Source of the DNA: Palaemon carinicauda
Taxonomy: Eukaryota > Arthropoda > Malacostraca > Decapoda > Palaemonidae
Length of the DNA: 64,000 bases
Direction: 5' to 3'
NCBI RefSeq assembly: GCF_036898095.1
Contig: NC_090735.1
Location: forward strand, 3,992,871-4,056,870
Below are positions 10,738 to 22,850 of the stretch, one piece after another. The first letter of the stretch is position 1. Each line of letters opens with the position of its first letter. The notes under the pieces are model-generated. The model had not been told where the DNA came from. It searched no databases and saw nothing but the letters and a program-made list of their open reading frames with translations. The position numbers and the translations under genes are program-made.

Positions 10738-12075
10738 TGACGTGGTTGATGTAGGGTGATCTCGAGCCTTGTCGGTTCAGACATCTCACTATCACTTTCC
10801 TGTCAAGACCAGCTTGATGTGGGCTAATCGGTGAGGGGATAGCTTCTTCAACGTCAGGAGGACTGCCTTGGCCTCTAGAATGTTGATGTGAAAGATCTTG
10901 AACAGTGATGATCCGGTCCCTTGAGCTTTCTTTGATGGGAATGACCTCCCCATCCTTCCGTCGAGGCATGCATGGGGATGACTGCCGATGGTTGAGGTGG
11001 TTGTAAGGGAATAGTCCTTGCTAGGCTCTTGACCTTCAACCACAGCCTTGGAAGCGATCGCAGTAAGGTCGGTGTCGGTCTCTGTAGATCTTTTTGAGCG
11101 TTTGATGCATATCTTCTCCAGACGCCTAACGCATCTTTCAGCTGTGCTCTTAGCACTGTGTCTGTTACTGCTGCAAACTGGAGAGAGCCCAGTACTCTTT
11201 CCTGTTGGCATCTTGAGATCCTGTTGGATTTCGGTAGTCTCTTGACAGAACTCGCGATCTCTCTCCTCTTCTTTGGTGGAATGGAGAGGCGGTGTGACTG
11301 CAAGTTCCAATGGATTCCCAACCATTGAAACTCTTGAGCTGGAGAGAGGCGAGGCTTCTTGTAGTTGATCTTGAAGCCCAGATGTTCCAGGATCTGGATC
11401 ACTTTTGTGGCTGCCTGCAGATAAGCAGTCTTGGATGCTGCCCACACCAGTCAGTCGTCCAGATATGCAGCTACCTGAACGCCTTCTAAGTGTAGCTGTT
11501 GTACGACTGCGTCCGCAAGTTTCGTGAAGATCCTTGGGGCTATGTTTGGTCCAAAGGGCATGGCTCAGAAGACATACTTTGTGTTTTGTAGCTTGAATCC
11601 TAGGTAGGAGGAGAGGGGGCGACTAACTGGATGGTGCCAGTAAGCATCTGCCAGGTTTATTGAGACTGTATACGCCCCTTTCGGTAATAGGGTACTCATG
11701 TGTTGTAGGGTTAGCATCCGGAACTTGTTCTCCTCGATGAACTTGTTGAGTGGAGACAAGTCTAGAATGACTGAGTTTGTCTGAGTCCTTCTTGGGAACA
11801 CAAAACAGTCTTCCCTGGAATTTGATGGACTTTGCTTTCCTTATAACCTTTTTGTTCAAGAGTTCTAAGGTATATTCTTCCAGTAAGGGGGTGGAGTGTT
11901 GGAAGAATTGAGGAAATGAAGGTGGAGATCTGTTCCATTTCCATCCTAATCCATTCTTGATTAGGCTGTGGGCCCAGGGATCGAAGGTCCAGCAATCCTG
12001 AAAGTGGAGGAGTCTTCCTCCTACCTGGAGCATCTCATTGCTTGGATGGTCCGGTGGGTTTGCCGCCCTAACCAC
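10620..12075 (-). pseudogene. RT/RNase H of F (multiple stops)
   Basis: RT pieces run in order: VGGRLLHFQDCW and LLEEYTLELLNKKVIRKA with FCVPKKDS (12075-11850), then a frame change to ILDLSPLNKFIEENKFRM and AYTVSINLADAYWHHPVS (11801-11565), where the first catalytic Asp region reads INLAD. An in-frame TGA follows YVF near 11567. After AMPFGPN comes YLDD, immediately followed by another TGA near 11446-11448. The thumb and FQWLGIHWNL follow in 11447-10875. The RNase H reads MHASTEGWGGHS where Asp would be expected at His. The gene is dead. Both TGAs stand where Trp is usual in relatives (FWAMPFG-like, YLDDW). Confidence 0.8.
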
Positions 12076-13981
12076 GTTCTCCCCTACCTCGTGAGGGGTT
12101 TATTGAGGAGCCCCATCTACATCCTCTACCTTTCAGGCGAAAGGTAGTGGTGTGCAACTCAAAACCTGGGTTAAAGGCTGGTGACTGGGCTACCAGCTGT
12201 TGAGGCACCACCTGGAAAGTGGTTTGTGGCTGAGCAACCATTTGGGGCACCCTGGTCATGGTTACTGTGGGATGTTGCACAGGTCGAGAAGGCAGTCTTG
12301 GCTTCTTCGTCTTCCTCTTAGGTTGGGGACCAGCATCAGGGGAAGATTTTCTCTTGGCAGAGATGCCCACTTTTGAAGAAGATTCCCATTCTCCGTTGCA
12401 GCTTTGGCGACTACCTCTTGGACTACTTTCTTTGGGAAGAGGTCCTTTCCCCAGATACAGGAAGTGATCAACTTCCTAGGCTCGTGTTTGACCGTTGCAT
12501 TGGCAAACACAAACACACTGCAGGCCCTTCTGGCCTTCACAAAAGCGTACAAGTCCTTAACTAGGGTAGCCATGTGCATCTTGGCTAGGACTGTATACAT
12601 GTCTGGGGTGCTTGCAATGCCTGCACACATCTCCATGCAGTTCTGGAGGGACAGAGAGGTGGCTAGTCTCTCCTTTGTCTCCTGTTCTCTTCTGAGGAGA
12701 AAGTCCGACAGCTTCAGGAGGTTCTCACTGAACTGCTGTCCTGCGATGTCTGCGTTGAGCTTCGATACTGAGAAGGTTAGGTGGACCTTGTTCCAATCCT
12801 TCTCGCCCGTGGGCAAGGCCAGAGACAATGGCCTACACTCTAGCATAGGACATGGTTTGACTGCATCAACTGCCTTAAGTACACTGTGGAGAGCTTTCGA
12901 CGAGAAGGGGAAAGCTCTGGATGAAGGAACAAGAAAGGTAGGGTGCTTGTTGCTCAACGCAGAAACTTTGGAGTTGGTATATCCTGCCTTCTTCAGGCTA
13001 CTCGTCGAGAGAGCCTGTGCCTTGTCGTGGTCGAAAACCATGACTTCCTTGAGTTCCGTCTCTTCTTTAGACGCCGGCTCACTCTTCAGCCGGATGAAAC
13101 ATTCCGGGTAAGCCGAAAGGTTTGGCTAGAATTGGATGTTGTCCAGGGGGATGGCCCCCATCTTCTCCGAAATGTAGTTTCCCATTCATCATCGGCATGA
13201 ACTCTGCATACCTCCAGGGATTGGTTTCGGAGCATGGTGGCAGGTCAGACACTTTGGGTGGTTTGTGTGACCCACGAGAAGCAACTACGCGGGTTGCTTC
13301 CCGGAATTCCTTCCTCATATCTACGTTTTCCTTACGTAGAGAGTCAACTAGTTGCTGGATCTGGGCCACAACCGCTTGGCCCAGCCGGTCTAGTTGAGGG
13401 GTTGGAGCCAAGGAAGTTGACGGCACAGGCTGAAATGCCGACACAGACAGAAGAGGGTCCTCTGCTTCTGTCGACTCAAGATCATCTTCTCCAGGTGGTT
13501 GGGCCACTTCTTCAGGGTCCTCTTGAAGGAGACCCTTTTCGGTGTCCGAGGAAACTAATGACATCCTCTCCTGATGGATGTCCATGCCTTGTAAAGCCTC
13601 GTTGATATCGGCCTCTCTTGCAAGTTGTATGCAGGGATGTCCGGGTCGTGCCTGAGGTACGACGGCATCAGCTGTTGCCTTTGGGAACAGCCGGCTTCTC
13701 ATCATCTCGCTTGGTAGGTACGGTCCCGTAGAGTTCTTTTGGAACCCTGGTACCCACTTCCTAAGTGTTTCCCTCGCAGTATCCCTCGACTCTGCCGTCT
13801 TGGGATCGCCGAAACCCTCGGTCATCAAGGCTGAGCAGACGTTGCAATCCTTGGGATCCCAATTTCTCAAGGTTTCAGTTGCGATGGAGCAGGGGGCATG
13901 AGACCTGCACATGGTGTGACCACAAAAGTTCTTACTCTTGTGGTTACAGAAGATCACCTCACACTTCACCTTGGCCTCCTC
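12068..13981 (-). pseudogene. Gag of F with N-terminal Cys cluster (frameshifted, possibly spliced start)
   Basis: The frame 13969-13079 has no ATG at its beginning. Open sequence continues upstream to 13981, directly after a strong acceptor-like pyrimidine tract and CAG (13982-14000, sense TTTTTTCTTTCCTTACAG). Counting from the codon at 13969, cysteines lie at residues 3, 8, 16, 21, 27, 42 and 45, a probable zinc-binding cluster comparable to the start of C Gag. An acidic low-complexity middle follows. A frameshift near 13080-13110 moves to the frame 13041-12262. Another moves to 12370-12068, a basic RKTKKPRLPSRP and RGRGERG tail that suits nucleic-acid binding. The function is inferred from position and composition. 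Confidence 0.65.
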
Positions 13982-16020
13982 CTGTAAGGAAAGAAAAAAG
14001 CAAAATGAATATGAGGTAATTTATCACACTGATAAATTGAATTCATGCATTAAAATAGCACTTACTATTATCATTATAGCTTAGGATAGTAAGCTAGAAA
14101 GAAAATAGGAAAGACACATATGTCTCCTGTCCAGGCAATTGCTGTGACCTCCCTCAATATTAATATTTAGAATTTCCTTATTGGGGAAATCTAGGATGGA
14201 AGAGCTCTAAATTCTAGAGCTAAAGTTAGAAACTAGCACTAACACTTCCATAATGGAATATTAATATTGTAGGGTAAGGATATTATGTTCTGATGACCTA
14301 TGGCTCATCAGGATATTAAAGGAATATTTCACTTCAACATTATTAGCAGTCTCAACAATGGACTGTGAAAGGACACAGAGAATACTGTATGTTGGAAAAA
14401 GTATACTACTGTATATTATATACAGTACTATAGTTTTCTAACTGCAGTATGTACTATACTGCAGAAATATTGGCTACTGTTTAATCTTATACTGTAGTTC
14501 TGCCGGCTAGACTAGTACCTGATGGCACTAGCCGATAGAGAGAGAGAGAGAGAAAGCATGGAGAGAAGGGCTACTGTATTGTTTTAGTTTAGTACAATAA
14601 CTAGGGTTGTAGGGACTACTGTCCCTACTGCCTTCTTCCAGAATGAGGATTCAAATGGAAGGGGGGAATGTAATCATTATAGCTTCCATCCAGCCACATT
14701 ATCTGTTGCCGGCTGCTCTGCCGGTTCCAGGGCTTGTGGATGGCAGTCCAAGAGAGGACTGAAGAATACTCAAAGTTATAAGGGTCTCCCACCGGCAGCT
14801 TTCATGTCCGGCACAATCTTTCCTGGAGCCTTGCTTCTGTTAGGGGGTAGGTCGAAGCGGCAATTAAGCCGCCTTGGTAGGAGCCTGGCCGACATCGCAA
14901 TCCACCCGGCAAGCAGGAAGATGTAGAATACCGGCCAAAGATGTTGTGACAGCTAAGCCATCACTAAAGGACAGAAAGGGGAAGGGAAAAGGGTCTTATA
15001 TTTTGTGTCGAAAGAAGGCGGCACGTCTGCCTCCTACTATCAGTCACAAACACAGAAACATAGTTTCTATACCGGTGCCGTCTTGGGCAGCAGAGGAATA
15101 ACGATTCCTCAGCCTAAGACCTTGCCGGATATAAGATATGTCTTCTAGACCACAAGGGAGAAGGTGGCAGCAATTGTACTACCACTTTCGGTTGTGGGCT
15201 AGGGAAGCCGGACTTCCTATGCCTGCAACTGTGAACCGGCAGGGGAATGACTAGTCCCCCGTCAGTAGAGTTGCTGACAACAAGAAAGACTAAATACTCT
15301 GAGTTACTGTTGTAATTTAAAGCCGAGATACTCACCAGCAAAGAGGGAAGACAGAAACACTAGCCTAGTCAAGCTGGAGTACACTACTCTATGGCAAGAC
15401 CAAGATAGGGTTGTCGCCTAATGGCGGCACTCGGAGGGAAGGTAGGGTTTACCCTTAAATCTCTAAAAGAGACGAGTATCGAATTATATTAGTAATTCTA
15501 GGGGATATGCTATCTCCGACTGAATTGATAAAACGATACAAGAGGGTAAACGGGAATAATGTACAAAAGTATACTAAAACGCATTAGGCTAGCCCAACGC
15601 GAGTCGGGATCTCGGCTACGCTATGTTACTGAGACCCTATCGTATACGATCGAAACATTTCACAGAAGAGGAAATATATGTGCATGATCTTATCTTCACT
15701 AGTATAATTTGCCTAAATAGCTATACTGTAATTCATTACAGCTAAATACTGGGAACGTCGTACTACTGACTAAATAAAGCATTTATGGCGTACGACAGCA
15801 TCCAAAATGGCGCCTCCGGTGAACGGCTATGGTCCGATAAACATCTAAATTATGCTAATTTAACTGTGAGAAGGGAGCTAAAATTTATACACCAGAAAAA
15901 TTAGATTTTCAACTTTCCAGAGGATGAAGATGCTGGAGAATGCATGATAAATCCAGGAATAGTAACAAAACACTGAGAGCAAGTGGGAGATACACCGTGC
16001 TTAATTCACTACTATTAAAG
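13982..16020 (-). other. Leader of F, probable 5' intron, no coding frame
   Basis: About 2 kb of noncoding sequence lies between the left ITR and the Gag acceptor site. It includes a GA-rich tract at 14535-14555 and several CCGGC-containing stretches. No open frame resembles a transposon protein. The acceptor-like site at its 3' edge suggests that part of it is spliced out. Confidence 0.45.
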
Positions 16021-16281
16021 GAATGAGTTGCCATGCATGGCCCTGTAGTAGTACGGGAAGGGGATCCACCGGGTAACCTTGATGATGGCTCCCCTTCATT
16101 TCGCCACTCTTCCCCCTCAGAGCGAAAACTCTATTCGGGATGAAGATTGCCATGTGTCTTATCAAGAAATAAATCCTCTGACATTATGCGATATCCTTAA
16201 GAATTTGCTTAAGGATACTCGTGCCAGGAGTTAAAATTCTGGAGACCTATGGTCAATTCTCTGGGAGTATCACTGTAGCTA
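16021..16281 (-). repeat. Left ITR of F (outer edge missing)
   Basis: This pairs with 8136-8406 through strings such as GTAGTAGTACGGGAAGGGGA, GAAAACTCTATTCGGGATGA and GGAGACCTATGGTCAATTCT. Pairing stops at TAGCTA (16276-16281). The right ITR continues about 95 bp further outward, which shows the truncation. Confidence 0.8.
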
Positions 16282-16867
16282 GAACAGAGGTTTAAAGGTA
16301 ACTCACAAATGGCAGAGGCAAGGAACAGTGACATTGCTCTAGACAGCAGAACAATGACCTATAGGCTGACCATATATAGGCTACCTAACCAGACTAATAC
16401 ACCCTCCCCCACCAAATGTGACTAGCAAAGGTCGAGATAGAATGAAATTAAGATATATCCCAACTTGACATATACAGTAATGCTGCAGGTTAAATCAGAT
16501 TAGGGAGGTTTATCCTAACTTAACCTACCACATGGCACATTCTTGTTTAAAACATAACTCGGTTATTAAATCTTAACTGTACAATGTTAAGTATTGTGAT
16601 TTAAAGAATTATACAGCTTGGCACATCAAAGCTTTACTGAAAGCACAACTAACAAATTCACAACTTAACCTGTATAATAGTCAAATATCTTGTCAAATCT
16701 GGTTCTGCCTATAAGAAGTGCTAAATTTTGTTTACTTTGCCCATATTTTATTTGAAACTTAGAGGCAAGAGAATAATAACTTGAATATAAAGTAACACAA
16801 ATGTGCAAAGAACTTGTTAATATATGATATATTAATTTCTAAGGAAACTGGAATTCACCATTAGAAA
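16282..16867. other. AT-rich intergenic stretch, nothing recognised
   Basis: There is no open frame above background, no repeat matched elsewhere in the window, and no structured RNA seen. Confidence 0.5.
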
Positions 16868-17165
16868 TGGACTAGTGCTGACTATTTTGACATTTTGTTT
16901 TTCTGTATGACTAAAGGGGCTGGGGATAATAACTTGCATTTTACTCTTAGAATATGGATATTTCATTGTCTAAGTCCATTGTTGATTTTTGAGAGAATGA
17001 TTTTGGGTTACTACGCATGCATTGATTACATTCGCTTTGGGCGGCTTCGTTTTTTTGTATGGAGTAATCATTAGCTGGATTTTAGAACAAATTAAGAACT
17101 TCCAAATATTTATGAGTTAGTTCCCGGATGTTGTTTTAAAAGAGCCATTTTTTTCCATTCTTCCC
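16868..17165 (+). repeat. Dispersed repeat carrying the empty paralogue of the A insertion site
   Basis: The left part aligns with 650-755 and the right part with 7626-7810. The two parts are contiguous here, around CATTGTCTAAGTCC near 16962-16975. This paralogue lacks the roughly 6.9 kb of element A and so serves as an internal pre-insertion control. Confidence 0.7.
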
Positions 17166-17311
17166 AGTACTGAATCAATAGGCACTCGAGAGAGGGGTAC
17201 ACAATCCCGCCTCAGTGCTCTGTTCATAAGTGGTGCTATAGATAATTTTTTTTTCTTTGTGTGGATTGAGTGTGTTCAGGTCTCAACTCATTGTTTACCT
17301 CCCAATTGTAT

Positions 17312-17910
17312 GTTTATTATTATTACTAGTTAAGCTACAACCCTACGATACTAAAAGCCCATGGGCTCCAACAGGTAAAAATAGCCCAGTGAGAAAAGGA
17401 GACAAGGAAATGAATGAACTACTACAAGAGAATTAATGAATAATTAAGAAAAGAAATAAGTTAGAAATAGTGTGAATGAGTTTACCCTCAAGCAAGAGAG
17501 AGCTACCCCAAGCAGTGAAATACCATGGCACAGCGGCTATGGCACTACCCAAGACTAGAGAACAATGTTGTGATTTTGGAGTGTCCTAGAATAATCTGCT
17601 TACCGTGGCTAAAACCTCTACTACCCTTACCAAGAGGAAATTAACCTCTGAACAATTACAGTGGAGTAGTTAACCCCTTGACCGAAGAAGAATTGTTTGA
17701 TAATCTCCCAGTTGTCTGGTGTATGAGAACAGAGGAGTGTGTGTTAAGAATAAGCCAGACTATTCGATTTATGTGTAGGCAAAGGAAACGAGTCGTAACC
17801 AGAGAAAGGGATCCAATGTAGTACTGTCTGGCCAGTCAAAGGACCCAATAACTCTAGCAGTAGTATGTCGATGGGTGGCGGGTGCCTTGCCAACCTACGA
17901 CCTACTACTA
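17312..17910 (-). mobile_element. Dispersed retroposon-like repeat with (TAA)n tail
   Basis: In minus sense the element ends in a TAA-rich tail (17312-17326). Before it is a conserved segment containing CACTGGGCTATTTTT and GGGTTGTAGC that also ends the LINE copy at 38450-38580. The upstream part (17420-17910), with TGGCACTACCCAAGACTAGA and TGGCCAGTCAAAGGACCC, is unrelated to that LINE copy and resembles a repeat I associate with decapod genomes. It may be a non-autonomous element that borrows the LINE tail. No protein is encoded. Confidence 0.55.
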
Positions 17911-19316
17911 TCTGTTCCTGGAATTTGAGCATTTGTATTATAGGGAAACTGAACAACCCCACTATACTTTGTTAAACATCAAGTATGTGGAACAAAGAGG
18001 CTAGGGGTTTCATAATCGATAGGACCTGGCCATGGTGTCATTTCTACGGAGTAATAGAATCGTAGTGTCGATGGTCGTTTGTAAGAGTTCTGTCAATTTT
18101 AGGAGTACATGGACTAAGGCAGAAAACCACTCCTCCCTAAGTCCTTGAGTGTTGTGGCTGTGAAATGAGGCATTTTTGTAGCCCCTAGGGTTGGAGCATC
18201 TACAGAGAATTTGGATAGAGTAAGTGCTCAGATCAGCTTTCTTAAAATGATTTTCCATTTAGGTGATCTGGATTGATCTTACCTCTACAATGATTCTGCT
18301 AAAAACTGTGACAAAAACCAGTAAACATTACCTTTAACTAAGTCCCTTCAACCTACGTGTGGTCAAGTCAAGGTGTCGATCTTTATTTAATGATGGGGTT
18401 CAACTTTGGACATCCAGAAAAGTTATGCATGCTTGTGCTATCAGGATGAAAAGAGATCACTGTAGCTGTCCTTTTTCACTGGATAGCCAGTCTTGTAGGG
18501 AGGTTGGCTCACAGATGACAGTTTGCTGCTGAATGGATTGATGCTTTTTTCTTAGGGTGACATACAGCATTCACTTGTAATTGATCTCGGGCACATGCAA
18601 AGGATGTAGTACAGTACCTTGAAATGCTGATTAACTGAAATTTTTCTTAGTCGTCATACTACTACGTTATTATTCAGGAACCACAGAATCACATATGGTA
18701 GAAGGAAAGAAAGGCTCTTGGGGAAAGGAGATGCAGTGATGGCTGTTACACAGTTTACTGGTGAGCAATCCCACACTGACCTGTCACCATAGGCCTGGTA
18801 TGGCTAAGAAATATGCTTCCCTTAGAATCCACTCTCCACCACAAGAAAGGAGTAATGGATCTAACCCTGAGACTTTTTCCCCTAGGTTTGATTAACCAGT
18901 GCATGAGCCAAGTATTTCAAATACTACCGAGACAGTGGTAGTAGGGAATTGTCAGAGTACCCGTCCCATTCTTAGGAAGGTGGAACTTTTCCATTGCCTT
19001 TCTAATCCTTACTAGACTGCAAGGGATACTCGGTGGGATTAATATCCTGATGAGAGAGAGAGAGAGATTTAGCTGGCTTTTTTTTCACGGCTGTGCTTCA
19101 CATGTCCCTTATCCGTTAAGTTTCTGTACGTCATATATGGATACATTCTCCTCTTCAGCTTCATTGAGAGAGGTATCTATATCCATGTTACTCTTAATAA
19201 TGTGGATCATAGGTGGTAGACTCACCGCAGTGATTTTTTTTTTCTTGCACCAAAAATAATAAGACACTGTAGGTGTTTGGTTACTAAGGAGAGGATGTAG
19301 ATGTTTATTGATTAGC
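17911..19316. other. Intergenic stretch without recognised genes
   Basis: Only short open frames without family resemblance are present. A short GA tract lies near 19051-19066. Nothing else is identified. Confidence 0.5.
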
Positions 19317-20827
19317 CATCCATCCATCCATATACCAAAGGCACTTCCCCCAACTTTGGGGGGTAGCCGACAACAACAAGAAACAAAAAAAAAAAGGGGG
19401 GACCTCTACTCTCTACGTTCCTCCAGCCTAACCAGGGACTCAGCCGAGTTCAGCTGGTACTGCTAGGGTGCCACAGCCCAACCTCCCACATTTCCACCAC
19501 AGATGAAGCTTCATACTGCTGAGTCCCCTACTGCTGCTACCTCCGCGGTCATCTTAGGCACCGGAGGAAGCAGCAGGGCCTACCGGAACTGCGTCACAAT
19601 CGCTCGCCATTCATTCCTATTTCTCGCACGCTCTTTTGCCTCTCTCACATCTATCCTCCTATCACCCAGAGCTTTCTTCACACCATCCATCCACCCAAAC
19701 CTTGGCCTTCCTCTTGTACTTCTCCCATCAACTCTTGCATTCATCATCACCTTTAGCAGACAGCCATTTTCCATTCTCTCAACATGGCCAAACCACCTCA
19801 ACACATTCATATCTACTCTAGCCGCTAACTCATTTCTTATACCCGTTCTCACCCTCACCACTTCGTTCCTAACCCTATCTACTCGAGATACACCAGCCAT
19901 ACTCCTCACACTTCATCTCAAACACATTCAATTTCTGTCTCTCCATCACTTTCATTCCCCACAACTCCGATCCATACATCACAGTTGGTACAATCACTTT
20001 CTCATATAGAACTCTCTTTACATTCATGCCCAACCCTCTATTTTTTACTACTCCCTTAACTGCCCCCAACACTTTGCAACCTTCATTGACTCTCTGACGT
20101 ACATCTGCTTCCACTCCACCATTTGCTGCAACAACAGACCCCAAGTACTTAAACTGATCCACCTCCTCAAGTAACTCTCCATTCAACATGACATTCAACC
20201 TTGCACCACCTTCCCTTCTCGTACATCTCATAACCTTACTCTTACCCACATTAACTCTCAACTTCCTTCTCTCACACACCCTTCCAAATTCTGTCACTAG
20301 TCGGTCAAGCTTCTCTTCTGTGTCTGCTACCAGTACAGTATCATCCGCAAACAACAACTGATTTACCTCCCATTCATGATCATTCTCGCCTACCAGTTTT
20401 AATCCTCGTCCAAGCACTCGAGCATTCACCTCTCTCACCACTCCATCAACATACAAGTTAAACAACCACGGCGACATCACACATCCCTGTCTCAGCCCCA
20501 CTCTCACCGGAAACCAATCGCTCACTTCATTTCCTATTCTAACACATGCTTTACTACCTTTGTAGAAACTTTTCACTGCTTGCAACAACCTTCCACCAAC
20601 TCCATATAACCTCATCACATTCCACATTGCTTCCCTATCAACTCTATCATATGCTTTCTCCAGATCCATAAACGCAACATACACCTCCTTACCTTTTGCT
20701 AAATATTTCTCGCATATCTGCCTAACTGTAAAAATCTGATTCATACAACCCCTACCTCTTCTAAAACCACCCTGTACTTCCAAGATTGCATTCTCTGTTT
20801 TATCCTTAATCCTATTAATTAGCATTA
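19317..20827 (-). mobile_element. 5'-truncated non-LTR retrotransposon (LINE)
   Basis: The element reads on the minus strand from a truncated 5' edge near 20827 to a 3' tail of short tetranucleotide repeats (CATC on the plus strand, 19317-19330). The 3' part has a small hairpin-like string CAACTTTGGGGGGTAG (plus strand 19350-19365). The same 3' segment is found in the decayed copy at 41085-41740 in the opposite orientation. Confidence 0.85.
19580..20825 (-). pseudogene. Non-LTR reverse transcriptase, C-terminal part (one frameshift)
   Basis: The frame 20825-19875 encodes RT of the non-LTR type: FRRGRGCMNQIF (residues 21-32), AFMDLEKAYDRVDR (51-64, first catalytic Asp), GLRQGCVMSPWLFNLY (110-125), FADDTVLVAD (159-168, catalytic box), and the KYLGSVV motif. 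A small deletion near 19905-19915 changes the frame just before the conserved MAGVSRVDRVRNEV region. That region continues in 19909-19580 with LRWFGHVERM and GRPRFGWMDGVKKAL. The endonuclease and N-terminal half are absent because of 5' truncation. The RT would have primed on nicked target DNA. This copy is dead on arrival. Confidence 0.85.
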
Positions 20828-21456
20828 TTGAAAAATGTCAATTGGTTTATTCAGATATTTTTTAAACTAAACTTATGATGGTCAATTCAATAATACTAAT
20901 GAATAGGTAACATTGCATTTTGAGAGGTCCTTTTAGATCATTATAATAGCAAGAACATGTTCAATTCTGTTATACGATTGTACAAAATGATGGGAGAGTT
21001 TTTAAAATATTTTCACGTTTTTATTCTTTAAAATTTCAGGTGCATCTTGATCAATGAGCTATGGGAGACTAGAAATTGAAGGTTAATAATCTTTCTGCAC
21101 TTCAATGAGAGCATTATAATCTATACAAACCAGTAAACTGCATTTGTTGGAATTTTAAAGGTAAGGTGGATAAAGAACATCATTAGATTTGAATGGTATA
21201 AAAAAATATTGTTGGCTTGTCAGTGGATTAAGGTTAAATTGACTTAAGTAAATTAGATTTGGATTAGCCATTTTATGGATTGTGATAATTATGGATTGCA
21301 TTAGGACAGATAAATTTATGGATTGGGTCAATATGTAATTTAGATAATTGGACTCATAATTAGTTATTCTAGGCAGAATTTTATTGGTAGTAGATTACAG
21401 TAGGATGGTCTTCATTCTGTACTGTATTGACAAATTTTCGTTGGACTAATACTAGA
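20828..21456. other. AT-rich intergenic stretch, nothing recognised
   Basis: There are several imperfect repeats of a TTATGGATTG string near 21265-21330. No gene is visible. Confidence 0.4.
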
Positions 21457-21628
21457 TTTTTCAATATTAATCTTACCCGATAATCATGTAGCTGTCAACT
21501 CTGTTGCCGACAGAAATCTACGGTCGGGATACGCCAGCGATCGCTATACAGGTGGGGGTGAACACCACAGCGCCATCTGTGGTCAGGTACTCCAGTACTT
21601 CTTGTCAACACCACCTCAATTTTTCCTC
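21457..21628 (+). repeat. Left ITR of B
   Basis: This is inverted relative to 28349-28547. It is near-identical to the left ITR of A, with CAGCGATCGC where A has CAGCGTTCGC. The A right ITR also has GCGATCGC, so the A left ITR carries a private mutation. Confidence 0.9.
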
Positions 21629-22850
21629 TGTCGTGCCTCCGGCTAGACCTACATGGATACGCTGTTGATTCTGGAGTTATTGCTCACGATTTGGTGATGT
21701 ATTTGCTCTAGAGTTTAGCCTTCGCTATTCAGGAAGCTTTATCATTAGCTTAGCAAGTTTTTGGAATTAATTTGATTTAATTTTTTATTTAATTTTGGTG
21801 ACGAAGAGAGTATGAACTCTTTCACTTTTAATGGCCGACCCTTCCCTTAGACGGAAGTGTTGGTGTCGAAGAGAGTATAGACTCTCTTTCTTAATTTTGC
21901 TTAACAAAAGTTATAGATTTATTTTATATCTCTCCGCCTTTTATAGGCCTCTTCGATTAACTTCCTTTTATTATAAACTTATTAAAATTAATTTTTATAT
22001 TTGTTTATATTCGACCTTCCCTAATAGTAGGCGGTCTTTTCTTGGAACCGAAGTTAATTAACATTGAGCCCGTCATTGCGTTTTTACCTGTTAACATATT
22101 ATGCTATTTTAATGTTTTTGAAAGAATTTCTTTGATAGTCTCGTACTGTTTTCAAAGTTGAACTAACGTTTTGTTTTGTCTCTGCAGTTGTTGACGTTCA
22201 GAACGTTCAACTTGCGCTCTATCGTTACGATAGAGAGAGAGTATTCACGGTGTCACGTTGCAGTAAGAGTAGAACGATTCTATCGTTTTGTTCATTCTTT
22301 CTTAGCTTAAATGGTTTTAATTCTAATAAAGGAACTTTTTATTTGGGAAATCTTTCAGTTTTTTTCCTTTAACAATAATATGTTTTAACGATATATATAA
22401 TTGGGCTCATCTCTCAGGTTCTAAGTCAAGAGAGAGAGAGAGAGAGAGAGAGACGGAGGGAGAGAGAGGAGGATAAACGTTTCGTTCAAGCGGGTAACGT
22501 TGTTATCGTTTTTGCTCTTCTCCCTAGTCTCCTTAGGGGAAGAAGGTAAACGCTTCTAGAGTTTTATTCTTATTCTCAGGCTTTATGCGGTGAGAGATTT
22601 TAAACGTAGTTTATTTGATCTAGTGTTTAGTCTCTTTTCCAGCCACTGAATTATTTATCTTTCATTATGTTTTTCTGTTACATTGTAATACTGTTTTCGC
22701 AATTACTAACTTTTAATGAAGGATAGAATTGCGTGTTTCAGGTACAAACCACTTAAAGTTTCGAGTTCAGTGAAATAAGTGCAAACAGAAAATCAAAAGT
22801 GATAAAGTGTTAAGCGCAAAGTGTTACAGTGTTGCGTTCGAGGGTTCGTC
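21629..22850 (+). other. 5' leader of B with GA tract
   Basis: This is close to 927-2106 of A. The MADPSLRR short frame starts at 21831 and stops after 76 codons. A GA microsatellite at 22430-22452 is longer than in A. The acceptor-like TGCGTGTTTCAG lies near 22731-22742. Confidence 0.55.

Larger units (their letters stand above)
8041..16281 (-). mobile_element. DIRS-like YR retrotransposon, family F (degraded, 5' edge missing)
   Basis: This is a second, diverged DIRS-type element on the minus strand. Order in element sense: left ITR (16281-16021), long leader, Gag (13981-12068), RT (12075-10875), RNase H (about 10990-10620), YR (10737-9330), 3' region, ICR (about 8620-8477), right ITR and right edge (8406-8041). 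The ICR pairs with the right edge at 8041-8105. Its second half (CGGATTTTAAAG and the following GAGCCCAAAACACG, in sense) should mirror the left edge, but no match exists just outside 16281. The outer left edge is therefore lost or strongly diverged. Multiple stops and frameshifts mark it as an old inactive copy. Confidence 0.8.

Noticed and set aside
19503..20009. 168-codon plus-strand frame over the LINE
   Set aside because: It is antisense to the RT pseudogene and rich in Ser/His/Leu as expected from the opposite strand.
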